From the NCBI GenBank assembly GCA_016208915.1, contig JACQXE010000072.1:1-64000 (forward strand): DNA of 64,000 nt, read 5' to 3'. The notes under the pieces are model-generated. The model saw only the letters and a list, made by a program, of their open reading frames with translations, was not told the origin of the DNA and did not search any database. Of the stretch, positions 1 to 9,170 are shown one piece after another (position 1 is the first letter of the stretch; every line of letters starts with the position of its first letter). The position numbers and the translations under genes were made by a program. Source of the stretch: Nitrospirota bacterium (GTDB taxonomy: Bacteria; Nitrospirota; Thermodesulfovibrionia; Thermodesulfovibrionales; UBA1546).

Positions 1-86
1 TATTATGGCTTTGGGAGGCAGGGAACAGACTCCTTTAAGGGTTCCATGACCCAGGTGAAATGGAGTTCTCCTGCCTGTCCAACTTT
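1..86 (+). other. Unidentified structured RNA or leader (left edge)
   Basis: About 86 bases between the window edge and a terminator-like hairpin can fold: AGGCAGG (16-22) pairs with CCTGCCT (71-77), and ACTCC (30-34) can pair with GGAGT (62-66). No coding potential is visible. It could be the 3' end of a small RNA that starts outside the window or the leader of the permease gene. I matched it to no riboswitch or 6S/SRP consensus, so the identity is open. Confidence 0.25.
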
Positions 87-110
87 AACGGGTAAAACCC
101 GTTTATATAA
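87..110 (+). terminator. Terminator-like hairpin upstream of the TauE gene
   Basis: A perfect 7-bp stem, AACGGGT / ACCCGTT with an AAA loop (87-103), is followed by TTTATATAA. The U-tract is weak, so termination may be partial. It lies between the structured region at the left edge and the permease gene and could end that upstream RNA or attenuate the permease. Confidence 0.4.
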
Positions 111-148
111 ATCTTATAACACAAATTCTTAGTAGGAGGTAAAGTGAC

Positions 149-1231
149 ATGCATAATATAGTTCAGGCAGCATCTAATTTTATTAATCTTGATGCTATGA
201 CTATAACCTATTTATTCATAGTCGGATTTGTTGGCGGGCTTGTCAGCGGATTCATTGGTTCAGGCGGAGCTTTCGTGCTTACACCTGCAATGATGAGCTT
301 GGGGGTGCCGGGACTTGTTGCGGTTGCAAGCAATATGTGTCATAAATTTCCAAAGGCGCTGATAGGCGCAATCAAGCGTGCCAAATACGGTCAGGTTGAT
401 GTGAAGATCGGGATAGTCCTTGGGATATCGGCTGAGGCAGGGGTCTTATATGGCGCGCATGTGCAGGAAAATATAAAGAAGGCTTTTGGAGATGCAGGCT
501 CAAATCTCTATGTCAGCGTTGCATTTGTTGTAATACTTGCTGTTGTAGGCGGTTTTGTTCTTCGCGATGCATGGAAGATTTATAAATCAGGAAACACAAA
601 CGAAGAAGAAAAAATTACAAAGCTGGCGCGCTGGGTACAGTCTGTTAATATCCCCGGCACAATGGTCTATTTCAAAAGCCTCAATGCGCGTATTTCAGTG
701 CTCTTCACAATTCCATTAGGGTTTGCAACAGGAATGCTCGCAGCGACTATTGCAGTCGGAGGTTTTATCGGAGTGCCTTCAATGATCTATGTGCTCGGTG
801 CACCAAGCCTCATGGCATCGGCAAGTGAACTTGTTATAGCATTTGTCATGGGACTTGGAGGTTCATTCAAATATGCAATGCATGGTCTGGTTGACATAAG
901 ACTTGCAATGATCATACTTGCCGGCTCGCTTTTTGGAATACAGCTTGGCGCGATTGGAACCACCTATGTTAAACCTTTCATGATTAAGGTTGTCATGGGC
1001 ATTATTATGGTCATTGTCCTTTTCAGTCGCGGTCTGATGGTCCCTGTTTATCTCTCGCAGCTTGGTCTTATTCAGACGCTGAGCGAAGGAACGGTGAGGA
1101 TTTTGAAGACCACCAGTTTTGCTATAATGGCATTAGCATTGCTAATTGGAGCATTCATTGTGCTTAAGGCTATGTGGCAGGGCCGCAGGGCAGAGCACAA
1201 ACTGGCTGCCAAAGAAGTTTTAGCAAGATAA
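149..1231 (+). CDS. TauE/SafE family membrane permease
   Basis: A 360-residue polytopic inner-membrane protein of the TauE/SafE (sulfite exporter / anion permease) superfamily. Hydrophobic segments cover most of the chain. The glycine-rich stretch GFVGGLVSGFIGSGGAF (about residues 26-42) and its counterpart ATIAVGGFIGVPS in the second half are the internally duplicated signatures of the family. A strong ribosome site, AGGAGGT at 133-139, lies nine bases before the ATG. The UspA gene follows after 10 bases, so the two are probably cotranscribed. The substrate (sulfite, sulfonate, small carboxylate) cannot be read from sequence. A second TauE/SafE gene lies at 5595. Confidence 0.85.
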   Translation: MHNIVQAASNFINLDAMTITYLFIVGFVGGLVSGFIGSGGAFVLTPAMMSLGVPGLVAVASNMCHKFPKALIGAIKRAKYGQVDVKIGIVLGISAEAGVLYGAHVQENIKKAFGDAGSNLYVSVAFVVILAVVGGFVLRDAWKIYKSGNTNEEEKITKLARWVQSVNIPGTMVYFKSLNARISVLFTIPLGFATGMLAATIAVGGFIGVPSMIYVLGAPSLMASASELVIAFVMGLGGSFKYAMHGLVDIRLAMIILAGSLFGIQLGAIGTTYVKPFMIKVVMGIIMVIVLFSRGLMVPVYLSQLGLIQTLSEGTVRILKTTSFAIMALALLIGAFIVLKAMWQGRRAEHKLAAKEVLAR

Positions 1232-1241
1232 AGACTGAAAT

Positions 1242-2096
1242 ATGGGAAGATATAAGAAGATACTTGTGGCATTTGACGGCTCTGAATCAAGTAAGAATGC
1301 GCTTTTGCAGGCATTCAAACTTGCAAATGCTGAGGAATGTTGGATTACGGTTACTTCTGTTATCCCTTCTTATGAAGGAGATTTGGAATTAGTTGGAGTA
1401 AAAAATATCAGAGCATCTATAAGGAAGCCCTGCGAAGAGGCCCTTGCCGAGGCTGAAAAAATAGCTAAAGCAGAAAGGGTTTTAATAAAAACTGTTTGCG
1501 AAGAAGGCGTGGTATATGAAAGGATTGTTGATCTTGCAGATGCTGAAAACTGCGATGTAATAGTGATGGGAAGAAGAGGATTGCGGCGTCTTGAGAGGGC
1601 GTTTGTTGGTAGTGTTACAGCCCGTGTGATAGGGCACAGCCAGAGAGATGTGCTTGTGGTACCGGTGGGGACTGTCATTGGGTGGAAGCACATCCTCCTT
1701 GCTACAGACGGTTCAAAATATAGCTATGCTGCAACAGACAGAGCTATAGATTTTGCAAAATCATACGGAGGAGGATTAAAGATAATATCTGTTGTTGATG
1801 TTCCGACAGAGTTTTATGCAGAGGCTCCAAAGGTAGTAGAAGATCTTACTATAAAGGCAAAAGAATTTGTCGCAAATGTCAGGAATAAAGCAGAGGCATC
1901 TAATGTTGAAGCCATAACTTTTACAGGCGAAGGAGATGCTTATAAGCTGATAACAGACCTTGCCCGAAAAGAAAAGACGGATGTAATCTTCATGGGAAGT
2001 CACGGTAGAACAGGATTGAAAAGACTCCTTATGGGAAGCGTAACTGAAAAGGTTATAGGCCATGCCCCGTGCCCTGTTTTAATTGTTAAGTCTTAG
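1242..2096 (+). CDS. Tandem universal stress protein (UspA domain pair)
   Basis: A 284-residue cytoplasmic protein made of two UspA alpha/beta domains (about 1-142 and 146-284). Each ends in the nucleotide-binding pattern G-x2-G-x9-G-S/T: MGRRGLRRLERAFVGS in the first and MGSHGRTGLKRLLMGS in the second, so both halves look able to bind ATP. It starts ten bases after the TauE permease; Usp proteins often sit beside membrane transporters and modulate them or respond to their state, but here that is inference. The gene is convergent with the PEP-synthase-like gene. Confidence 0.9.
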   Translation: MGRYKKILVAFDGSESSKNALLQAFKLANAEECWITVTSVIPSYEGDLELVGVKNIRASIRKPCEEALAEAEKIAKAERVLIKTVCEEGVVYERIVDLADAENCDVIVMGRRGLRRLERAFVGSVTARVIGHSQRDVLVVPVGTVIGWKHILLATDGSKYSYAATDRAIDFAKSYGGGLKIISVVDVPTEFYAEAPKVVEDLTIKAKEFVANVRNKAEASNVEAITFTGEGDAYKLITDLARKEKTDVIFMGSHGRTGLKRLLMGSVTEKVIGHAPCPVLIVKS

Positions 2097-2120
2097 AAGA
2101 TTTCTGCTGCTGTTCACTAT

Positions 2121-4712
2121 TCACTGCTTCATGTGATCTCTGACAAAATCATCAATAAACATATCAGTAACAGCATCATTATACATAACCATATCTAACT
2201 GTTTTGTATAAGCAGTCAGTTTACCCATAATCTCTAATCTTTTCTCAATGTCTGATTGCTTATATTTGGTAAGCATCGCATCTATCACATCACCTGTAAC
2301 CTTCAACTTAAAATCCATTCTCTTTATAATCTCAGTTATCAGCCTGATCCTTCTCAGCCTCCGGTCAATTGCAGCCCCTCCTCCTTTAAAGAAAAACCTT
2401 ATATAATTGTCATTAATATTCTCGCCTGAGTATGCCTCGACCATAGAGAAGTGATAGCCAAGTCTAATACTGAAATTCATATAATTGTCTGATATAAGCG
2501 CAAAGCTCTTTTCTCCTGCCTGATATAGCTGTTCCTCTGGTATTGTTGCTGTATGAGCCATCATTCCTATGAATCCCTTAACATCAGCAGGTCTCGGCTC
2601 AGGCCAACGCATCTTTGTCATCCCGCTTAAAAATGCTGAAAATGGGATTGAGCTGATATCAGTGGCAGTCGCCTTTTTTACATTATCCTTTACCCCTCCT
2701 CCAATATCCAGAAGATGGGCATATAAAGGGATGCCTGCCTTAAGGTCTATGGTCTGAATCTCCTTAATATCATGCCCCTCGCCTAGCAGGAACATCTCCT
2801 GCATTGCCTTCTCATGGGCAAACCTTGTTATGTCATGGAATGTCCTGCAGTATTCAGGCTTGAATTTTTCATCTTCAGGGTCTACAAGACTCAGGGGGAC
2901 TATCCATTTCAACCCTTTTTCGAGAATCCTGAAAAGGTGTGTATCCTTAAAAGGCTCTTTCTTTTTTACAACATAATCAAGAAGTTCAGTCACCCTGCCT
3001 TCATATATATTGCAGTTTATAGCATCAACTGTCAGTTCCTGCCCGTCTTTAATAATTGCCGTTGCTGTCTCAGTATTAAGGATTGTTGGAATCTGATACT
3101 CCCGTGATAAAGATGCCATATGGCCTGCTGAGCCTCCAACATCAGTAACAATAGCCGATGCCTTATTCATAACAGTTACAAATTTTGTGGATGTATGCTT
3201 TGCTACAAGAACAGCGCCTTCAGGAAAATCTCTCAGTCCTTCTTCGTCTTGTAATACAAAGGCCTTTCCATACCCAATCCCTTTGTAGGCTATTACGCCT
3301 TTATCGAGCAAAATGTTATATTTTTCAATCCTTCTTGGAATTTGCAGCTTGGAACTTGCAACTTGAAACGTTCTTAGGGGCCTGCTCTGCAAAATATACA
3401 ACTGGTTATTTTGGTCAATAACCCACTCTATGTCCTGCGGACTGCCATAATGCTTCTCGATGATATCAGCATAACCCGTCAGTAATTTTATCTCTTCATC
3501 ATTCAGACATGGCATATTCTTTATTTCATCAGGGACGTCAACAGCCTTAATATCCCCCTCCTCTGTACACAGAAGCATTGCCTGCTGTTCAGGTATTTTT
3601 TTGTCCAATATATTGCCTGTGCCCCTCTCTGCTATAAAGGAATGAGGCGTTGCTGTGCCGTCCACAACAGATTTTCCAAGCCCCCAAACTGCATTTATGA
3701 TAAGTTTATCTTTTTCAGGATCATTTGGGTCTCTCGTATAAATGACCCCTCCTGCCCGGGCATTTATCATTATTAAAACACCAACTGCCATTATCATCTC
3801 TTCTTCAGAAAAACCTTTTGTTTTGTAGTAAAAAATTGCACGCGGAGTAAACAGGCTTGCTATGACCTCTTTATATCTTTGAGCTATCATGTCTTCCGGA
3901 ACATTCAGGAAGGTTGCGTATTGACCTGCAAAACTGAATTCGCTGTCCTCAAGTATCGCACTGCTTCGGACAGAGACCATTACCCCCCCATGCCCCCCCT
4001 TATCAAGGGGGGGATTTAGGGGGGGAGAACTTTGGACTTTTAACTTTAAACTTTCAACTGCATTTTTTATGGCATGCTGCAGGTCGGACGGGATTTCAGC
4101 TTTTATGACTGTATCCTGTATTTCTTTGCTTGCTTTATTAATCTCTTCCAGATTGTTTATATCTATTAGAGATAATCTTTCGTTTATCTTTTCACTCAAT
4201 TTATTATGTTCCATAAAACGTTTAAAGGCATACGCTGTGATGGAAAATCCATCTGGTGTTGGAAGTCTGAGACGGTTTTTAATTTCGCCTAAATGAGTAA
4301 TCTTTCCGCCTGCAATATTCAGGGTATCTTTATTAAGATTCTCAACAGGCATTGTAAGTCCGCTCACAGGGATTTCTAATTTATGGGATAAGGTCTTCCC
4401 AATCTCCTTGGTTATATACTCCTGCACCTTATATAAATGTATATATTTATTATCATTTGAGATATCATTAATATCCTTAATTATCTTTGAAACGCCGTCA
4501 ATAATTAACCCTACATTCGTATCAATATAATGCCTGTCAAAAAGGAATTCGCCTGAAAGCTTTTCCTCCATATCAGCCATGATTATCAGCACATTGTTGT
4601 TTTGTGCAAGAAGATCTTGAAAAGCAAGATATTTTGACCTGAATGCCTCTTTGAGGGCATCTGCCTGTTCTGTTTTTTCGGTTTTCCTGAATATATTCAA
4701 GAACTTTTTCAT
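2121..4712 (-). CDS. PEP synthase-like protein (ATP-grasp plus swivelling His domain)
   Basis: An 863-residue protein with the N-terminal ATP-grasp domain of PEP synthase / pyruvate phosphate dikinase (VSVRSSAILEDSEFSFAGQY near residues 245-265) followed by the mobile phosphohistidine domain (VTDVGGSAGHMASLSRE near 535-552, with the expected His). The C-terminal PEP/pyruvate TIM barrel of true PpsA is not recognisable; a domain of unknown function of about 280 residues takes its place. It may therefore phosphorylate or pyrophosphorylate another substrate through the histidine. Just before the ATP-grasp motif an in-frame palindromic repeat (3983-4025) adds the Pro/Gly-rich stretch PPLNPPLDKGGHGG. 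It is divergent from the GntR gene. Confidence 0.75.
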   Translation of the reverse strand: MKKFLNIFRKTEKTEQADALKEAFRSKYLAFQDLLAQNNNVLIIMADMEEKLSGEFLFDRHYIDTNVGLIIDGVSKIIKDINDISNDNKYIHLYKVQEYITKEIGKTLSHKLEIPVSGLTMPVENLNKDTLNIAGGKITHLGEIKNRLRLPTPDGFSITAYAFKRFMEHNKLSEKINERLSLIDINNLEEINKASKEIQDTVIKAEIPSDLQHAIKNAVESLKLKVQSSPPLNPPLDKGGHGGVMVSVRSSAILEDSEFSFAGQYATFLNVPEDMIAQRYKEVIASLFTPRAIFYYKTKGFSEEEMIMAVGVLIMINARAGGVIYTRDPNDPEKDKLIINAVWGLGKSVVDGTATPHSFIAERGTGNILDKKIPEQQAMLLCTEEGDIKAVDVPDEIKNMPCLNDEEIKLLTGYADIIEKHYGSPQDIEWVIDQNNQLYILQSRPLRTFQVASSKLQIPRRIEKYNILLDKGVIAYKGIGYGKAFVLQDEEGLRDFPEGAVLVAKHTSTKFVTVMNKASAIVTDVGGSAGHMASLSREYQIPTILNTETATAIIKDGQELTVDAINCNIYEGRVTELLDYVVKKKEPFKDTHLFRILEKGLKWIVPLSLVDPEDEKFKPEYCRTFHDITRFAHEKAMQEMFLLGEGHDIKEIQTIDLKAGIPLYAHLLDIGGGVKDNVKKATATDISSIPFSAFLSGMTKMRWPEPRPADVKGFIGMMAHTATIPEEQLYQAGEKSFALISDNYMNFSIRLGYHFSMVEAYSGENINDNYIRFFFKGGGAAIDRRLRRIRLITEIIKRMDFKLKVTGDVIDAMLTKYKQSDIEKRLEIMGKLTAYTKQLDMVMYNDAVTDMFIDDFVRDHMKQ
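3983..4025. repeat. Palindromic C/G-run element inside the PEP-synthase-like gene
   Basis: Runs of C and G arranged as an inverted repeat (CCCCCCTTATCAAGGGGGG at its core) lie in frame in the PEP-synthase-like coding region and encode a Pro-Leu-Asn-Pro-Pro-Leu-Asp-Lys-Gly-Gly stretch. A near relative lies in frame inside the phosphotransferase gene at 57831-57877, and a looser intergenic relative at 13832-13921. Confidence 0.8.
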
Positions 4713-4749
4713 ATTTGAATTATAACCTAAATCTTTTTTAAAAAAACCC

Positions 4750-4809
4750 TTGACAATACATTATTACATTATAATAATATTGACATAAAGATTATAACAA
4801 TATAATCTT
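4750..4809 (+). promoter_or_regulatory. Promoter region with candidate GntR operator
   Basis: The 118-bp divergent gap is very AT-rich. TTGACA occurs at 4750-4755 and again at 4780-4785; TATAAT at 4801-4806 follows the second with a short 15-base spacer. A perfect 9-bp inverted repeat, AAGATTATA (4788-4796) and TATAATCTT (4801-4809) with spacer ACAA, overlaps this -10 element. Such a site suits a dimeric GntR-family regulator blocking its own promoter. The regulator-site link is inference. Confidence 0.5.
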
Positions 4810-4830
4810 ATATAAATAAAAATAATTAAT

Positions 4831-5571
4831 ATGGAACAGATTATTGACAGAGAGAAGTCACAAAAGCTTTATGCCCAGCTCTATGAGATACTAAAAGGTA
4901 AGATTGAGCGCGGAGAATTGGCTGTTAATGCGCAGATACCCACAGAAGACGAGCTTTGTAAGATTTATGTTGTAAGTAAGGCGACTGTCAGAATAGCAAT
5001 CTCAGAGCTTGTAAGGCAGGGCTACCTTTCAAGTCAGCAGGGTAAAGGCACTTTTGTATGCAAAAGGATTATTCCGGAAGGCCTTGCAATGCTAACAGGC
5101 TTTAAGGAGCTTATGCTTGAGGCTGGGATAAATTTTTCTACGGATGTCCTTGCCCAGACCGTAATGATGCCGACAGATGATTTAGATGTAAAGCTTAATG
5201 TGCCGGATGATAAACATATCATTTATATAAAGAGATTGCGCTCAGTGGATAACGAACCTGTTCTGCTTCAGGAGGCGTATATACCGCATAATGTATGCCC
5301 CCCTTTGCTGAAGGAGGACGTTGCAAATAATTCCTTATTAGAGCTTCTCGAAAAAAAATATGAAGTAAAGATAACGAAGGTAAAGGACTTTATCGAGATT
5401 TCGCATCTTAATTTAGATGAAGCCAAACTTTTAGCTCTTTCAGAAGGCTCAGTAGCATTGCTTTTGGAGCAGTACTTTTATTCAGGGGACACTCAAATAA
5501 TGTACATGCGTTCTATTAAAAGGCCTGAAAGATTCAGATTTCAGATAGAGTTTGAAAGAAAATCAGCTTAA
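4831..5571 (+). CDS. GntR-family transcriptional regulator (HutC/UTRA type)
   Basis: A 246-residue DNA-binding regulator. The N-terminal winged helix (about 8-78) has the GntR pattern IPTEDELCKIYVVSKATVR followed by the wing sequence QQGKGTFV. The C-terminal part (about 90-245) resembles the UTRA ligand-binding fold of the HutC subfamily (YIKRLRSVDNEPVLLQEAYI). It is the first gene of a long plus-strand run of a permease, a two-component system and ion transporters, so a small-molecule ligand related to that transport is plausible. A 9-bp palindrome overlaps its probable -10 box, suggesting autoregulation. No strong ribosome site is visible. Confidence 0.88.
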   Translation: MEQIIDREKSQKLYAQLYEILKGKIERGELAVNAQIPTEDELCKIYVVSKATVRIAISELVRQGYLSSQQGKGTFVCKRIIPEGLAMLTGFKELMLEAGINFSTDVLAQTVMMPTDDLDVKLNVPDDKHIIYIKRLRSVDNEPVLLQEAYIPHNVCPPLLKEDVANNSLLELLEKKYEVKITKVKDFIEISHLNLDEAKLLALSEGSVALLLEQYFYSGDTQIMYMRSIKRPERFRFQIEFERKSA

Positions 5572-5594
5572 TAAAAGGAGGACGGATCAAAACA

Positions 5595-6602
5595 ATGTCA
5601 TATGTACGGTCAGAAGGGAAGTTAATAGCAAAAAAACATAGCTTTTTAGATGTGATTTTGCGTCTATTGCCGGTAATTATAGTTTTTGTGTTGTGTATTA
5701 GCTCTGCTGTAGCATCAACAGAGCCGTCAGCAGTCCCCGCAGCTTCTGAATCAACAACCCCGTGGTGGGTATGGCCGCTTGTGCTGTTCATTGTCACCTT
5801 TGTTCTCGGTATTTTTGCAGTTTTGGGAGGCGTTGGCGGAGGCGTTCTTTTTGTTCCGATTATAGGAGGATTTTTTCCGTTTAACCTCGATTTTGTGAGA
5901 GGGGCCGGGCTTCTGGTTGCCCTTGCAGGCGCATTAGCAGCAGGGCCCGGCTTACTCAAAAAGGGTATGGCTGATCTGAGATTATCCCTGCCGGTTGCCC
6001 TTATTGCATCCTCAAGTGCAATAGTTGGTGCAATGATAGGTCTTGCGCTTCCCAAAAATGTTGTGAATATTGCCCTTGGAGCTACTATTCTTGGTATTGT
6101 TGCAATTATGGTCATAGCAAAGAAATCAGAGTACCCGGAAGTTAAGCAGGCAGATAATCTTTCAACAGCGCTAAGAATAAGCGGAATATACCACGAGCCA
6201 TCTACAGGGCAGGATATTAACTGGAAGATACACAGGACTCCTCAGGGGCTTTCCCTGTTTGTAATCATTGGAATAATGGCTGGCATGTTCGGACTTGGAG
6301 CAGGATGGGCAAATGTGCCTGTGCTGAATCTTTTAATGGGCGCTCCTTTAAAGGTGTCTGTTGCAACGAGCAAGTTTTTGCTTTCTATAACAGACACATC
6401 AGCCGCATGGATTTATGTTAATAACGGCGCTGTGTTGCCTATGATGGTTGTGCCTTCGATAATAGGCATAATGCTCGGCTCCATAGTTGGGGTGAGAATT
6501 CTCGCAAAGGCAAAACCTGCAGCAATCAGATATATAGTTATAGGTCTCTTGTTGTTTTCAGGCACAAGGGCATTGTTAAAAGGACTTGGAATCTGGAATT
6601 AA
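5595..6602 (+). CDS. TauE/SafE family membrane permease (second copy)
   Basis: A 335-residue integral membrane protein of the TauE/SafE superfamily. Two halves carry related glycine-rich motifs: GVGGGVLFVPIIGGFFP (about 86-102) and MFGLGAGWANVPVLN (about 232-246). A hydrophobic N-terminal segment followed by an Ala/Ser/Thr/Pro-rich linker precedes the core. AGGAGG at 5577-5582 lies twelve bases before the ATG, a long spacing. It follows the GntR gene by 23 bases and precedes a small membrane protein by 11 bases, so all three are likely one operon. The exported or imported anion is unknown. Confidence 0.85.
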   Translation: MSYVRSEGKLIAKKHSFLDVILRLLPVIIVFVLCISSAVASTEPSAVPAASESTTPWWVWPLVLFIVTFVLGIFAVLGGVGGGVLFVPIIGGFFPFNLDFVRGAGLLVALAGALAAGPGLLKKGMADLRLSLPVALIASSSAIVGAMIGLALPKNVVNIALGATILGIVAIMVIAKKSEYPEVKQADNLSTALRISGIYHEPSTGQDINWKIHRTPQGLSLFVIIGIMAGMFGLGAGWANVPVLNLLMGAPLKVSVATSKFLLSITDTSAAWIYVNNGAVLPMMVVPSIIGIMLGSIVGVRILAKAKPAAIRYIVIGLLLFSGTRALLKGLGIWN

Positions 6603-6613
6603 GGAGAAATTAT

Positions 6614-7030
6614 ATGGAAAAGAAATTAAAGGCAACAGAGGAACAAATCGCTTACGCAAAACTTCTTGACATCGGTATGAAATTAGGGCTTCTCATACTT
6701 GTGGTCACATTTATTATTTATCTGACAGGTATATTCACCCCCCATATCCCGGTCAATGAGATTTCAAAATACTGGGGGCTCTCAGTACACGATTATCTAA
6801 AGGCAACAAATGCGCCTCACGGATGGGGCTGGGTTAATTTGGTAAACAAGGGGGATTTTCTAAATTTTACAGGTATTGCCTTTCTTGCAGGCGTTACTGT
6901 GTTTTGCTATCTGAGGATCATCCCGATATTTTTCAGGAAAAAAGATACGGTGTATGGAATCCTGGCAATCTTGGAAGTTCTTGTTCTTACGCTTGCAGCA
7001 TCCGGGATACTAAAGACAGGCGGACATTAA
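6614..7030 (+). CDS. Small membrane protein beside TauE permease (DUF1634-like)
   Basis: A 138-residue protein with three predicted membrane helices (about 23-43, 82-101 and 114-133) and a Trp/Gly-rich loop between the first two. Proteins of this size and topology, often annotated DUF1634, commonly follow TauE/SafE permeases and are presumed accessory subunits; membership here is by position and topology, not a matched motif. AAGGAG stands just before the ATG, and the gene begins 11 bases after the permease. Confidence 0.55.
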   Translation: MEKKLKATEEQIAYAKLLDIGMKLGLLILVVTFIIYLTGIFTPHIPVNEISKYWGLSVHDYLKATNAPHGWGWVNLVNKGDFLNFTGIAFLAGVTVFCYLRIIPIFFRKKDTVYGILAILEVLVLTLAASGILKTGGH

Positions 7031-7069
7031 TAATGGCTTGATTTGCTTTAACAGGCAAACATCACATAT

Positions 7070-8746
7070 ATGAGGATATGGAAAAAATTAATGGTAGGAT
7101 TCGGGGTGTATGTCACTCTGGCTGCAATTATTGGAATCTTTGCATATGTTGAACTGCGCACAATCACAAAAAGATTTACAGTAGTTGAGGTTGCAGATGA
7201 CATAACAAACATAATCCTCGAGGTGAGAAGATTTGAGAAAAATTTTTTACTTTATAAAGATGATGATACTTTTCAGGAGATTAAAAAATACCTCGCCGTA
7301 CTAACCGATGATACGGATAAAATACGTAAGGAGATTATCAAAGAAGTTGGAACAGACAACTATGAAATGATGAAAAACGCAATAGCAGAATATGATTTTC
7401 AGATTAATATTCTCTCAAAAAACTTTAAATTACAAAAAGAATTTATATCAAAGATTGGCGTATTAACAAGAAGTATTGAAAAAAACTTAAGCGGGGACGT
7501 TCTTAATAGTTTTCTGATTGTTCGAAAATATGAAAAAAACCTGATGATCTATAGAGATAAAGATATATATGCGACTCTTATAAATACTCTTAATTCTCCC
7601 AAGTTTGCTACTGCTGAAGTCAACAGATACCGAAGTCTTATAAACGGACTTTTTAAACTTTACAGGGAAGAGCAGTCTTCTATAGAAAAGATACGGTCAA
7701 AAGCAAGGAATATTCAGACTTTTACAGAGGACCTTTCTAAAAGAGAAAGGGCTAATATTACTACTATATTAAGCAGGTCTGCAATCCTTCTTTTGTTTGC
7801 AGTCCTGACAATAATAATACTTGGAACAGCTGTGAACATTAAGATTGCAAACAGCATTGCAACGCCTCTAAAACAGCTCGAGGGAATCACCAAAAAGATA
7901 GCGACTGCTGATTTCTCGAAGCGAATTGATGTCAGGGGAAAGGACGAGCTTGCATCTCTTGGCACTGCATTTAATCAAATGCAGGATCAGCTTCAAAATA
8001 CGATGAGATTTCTTGAACTTGCGAATGAAAAACTCAGGGAGAGCCGTGCGCAGCTTGTTGAAACAGAAAAGCTTGCGACTCTCGGAAGGTTTTCTGCAGG
8101 GGTTGCGCATGAGATTAATAATCCCCTCGCAATAATTAATGAAAAGGCAGGGTTAATGAAAGACTATATTGATATGTCTGAGGATTTTCCGAATAAGGAA
8201 AAGTTTAATGTTATGCTCAATGCAATCTTTGATAGTGTACGCAGGTGCAGCTCAATCACTCACAGAATTCTGGGATTTGCAAGAAAAACCGATATAACGC
8301 CTGAGGCTATTAATCTGAACAGTCTGGTCAATGAAGTCCTGAAATTTCTCGAGAAGGAGATTTTGTACAAAAGCATAAGGCTTGAACTGGAGCTAAGCGA
8401 AGCTCTCCCTGTGATTAAAAGTGATAAGATACAACTTCAGCAGGTTTTTTTAAATATTATCAAAAACGCAGCTGATGCTGTGGAAGAAGGCGGGCTTATC
8501 AGGATTTCTACAGGCATAAAAAATAACACGACTTTTCAGGTTTCTGTTGAAGATAATGGTTATGGCATTCCCAAGGAAATGCTCAAAAATATCTTTGAGC
8601 CTTTTTTCACTACAAAAGAGAAAGGTAAAGGCACGGGTCTCGGTCTTTCCATCTCTTATGGTATTATCAAAAAATTAGGGGGGAATATACTTGTGAAGAG
8701 TGAACAGAATAAAGGTACAACCTTCACAGTGGAAATTCCTGTATGA
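7070..8746 (+). CDS. Membrane sensor histidine kinase (HAMP, HisKA, HATPase)
   Basis: A 558-residue sensor kinase. A first membrane helix (about 8-27), a roughly 200-residue helical extracytoplasmic sensor and a second helix (about 233-255) lead into a HAMP linker. The H-box [18 protein letters not shown] carries phospho-acceptor His347. N-box ([12 protein letters not shown]), G1 (VEDNGYGIP), F ([11 protein letters not shown]) and G2 (GTGLGLSIS) motifs are all present, so the kinase looks fully active. It stands before a receiver protein and a kinase-like partner, a short phosphorelay set. Neither sensor nor context defines the stimulus. Confidence 0.92.
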   Translation: MRIWKKLMVGFGVYVTLAAIIGIFAYVELRTITKRFTVVEVADDITNIILEVRRFEKNFLLYKDDDTFQEIKKYLAVLTDDTDKIRKEIIKEVGTDNYEMMKNAIAEYDFQINILSKNFKLQKEFISKIGVLTRSIEKNLSGDVLNSFLIVRKYEKNLMIYRDKDIYATLINTLNSPKFATAEVNRYRSLINGLFKLYREEQSSIEKIRSKARNIQTFTEDLSKRERANITTILSRSAILLLFAVLTIIILGTAVNIKIANSIATPLKQLEGITKKIATADFSKRIDVRGKDELASLGTAFNQMQDQLQNTMRFLELANEKLRESRAQLVETEKLATLGRFSAGVAHEINNPLAIINEKAGLMKDYIDMSEDFPNKEKFNVMLNAIFDSVRRCSSITHRILGFARKTDITPEAINLNSLVNEVLKFLEKEILYKSIRLELELSEALPVIKSDKIQLQQVFLNIIKNAADAVEEGGLIRISTGIKNNTTFQVSVEDNGYGIPKEMLKNIFEPFFTTKEKGKGTGLGLSISYGIIKKLGGNILVKSEQNKGTTFTVEIPV

Positions 8747-8771
8747 ATAAACCAAATAAAGGAAATTATTT

Positions 8772-9170
8772 ATGAGAACCACAAAAGTCCTTATAGTAGA
8801 TGATGAAGTGGAGTTTGCATCTACACTCTCAGAAAGATTATCATTGCGCAAATATGATGCAAAAGCTGTCTATTGCGCAGAGGATGCCTTTGCCATTGCA
8901 CGCAGCAACCCGCCTGATGTTGTTCTGCTTGACCTGAAAATCCCGGGGATGGAAGGAACAGAGATAGGCAAAATAATCAAGCAGTTCAATCCTGCCATTC
9001 AGATAATCTTGTTAACAGGTGAAAGCGAAAATAAAATTATCTCAGAGAACCTTGGCAAAGACATATCCGATTATATTGTAAAACCTGTAGAGATAGGCGA
9101 ACTGACTAAAAAAATAGATAATGCAATGAAGGAAAAAGAAAAGCTTGATCACTCAAAAGGACAGCCATGA
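8772..9170 (+). CDS. Single-domain response regulator (CheY-like)
   Basis: A 132-residue receiver domain with no output domain. The acidic pair D10-D11, phospho-acceptor D54 (VVLLDLKIPG), the LLTGES switch Thr and the VKP lysine are present. AAAGGA precedes the ATG. Its stop overlaps the next start in an ATGA, indicating translational coupling. It probably passes phosphate from the kinase at 7070 or acts by protein binding. Confidence 0.9.
   Translation: MRTTKVLIVDDEVEFASTLSERLSLRKYDAKAVYCAEDAFAIARSNPPDVVLLDLKIPGMEGTEIGKIIKQFNPAIQIILLTGESENKIISENLGKDISDYIVKPVEIGELTKKIDNAMKEKEKLDHSKGQP

Noticed and set aside
5534..6115. 193-residue minus-strand frame
   Set aside because: Antisense to the TauE gene, with Pro/Thr/Arg-rich low-quality sequence; the plus-strand membrane protein explains the region.
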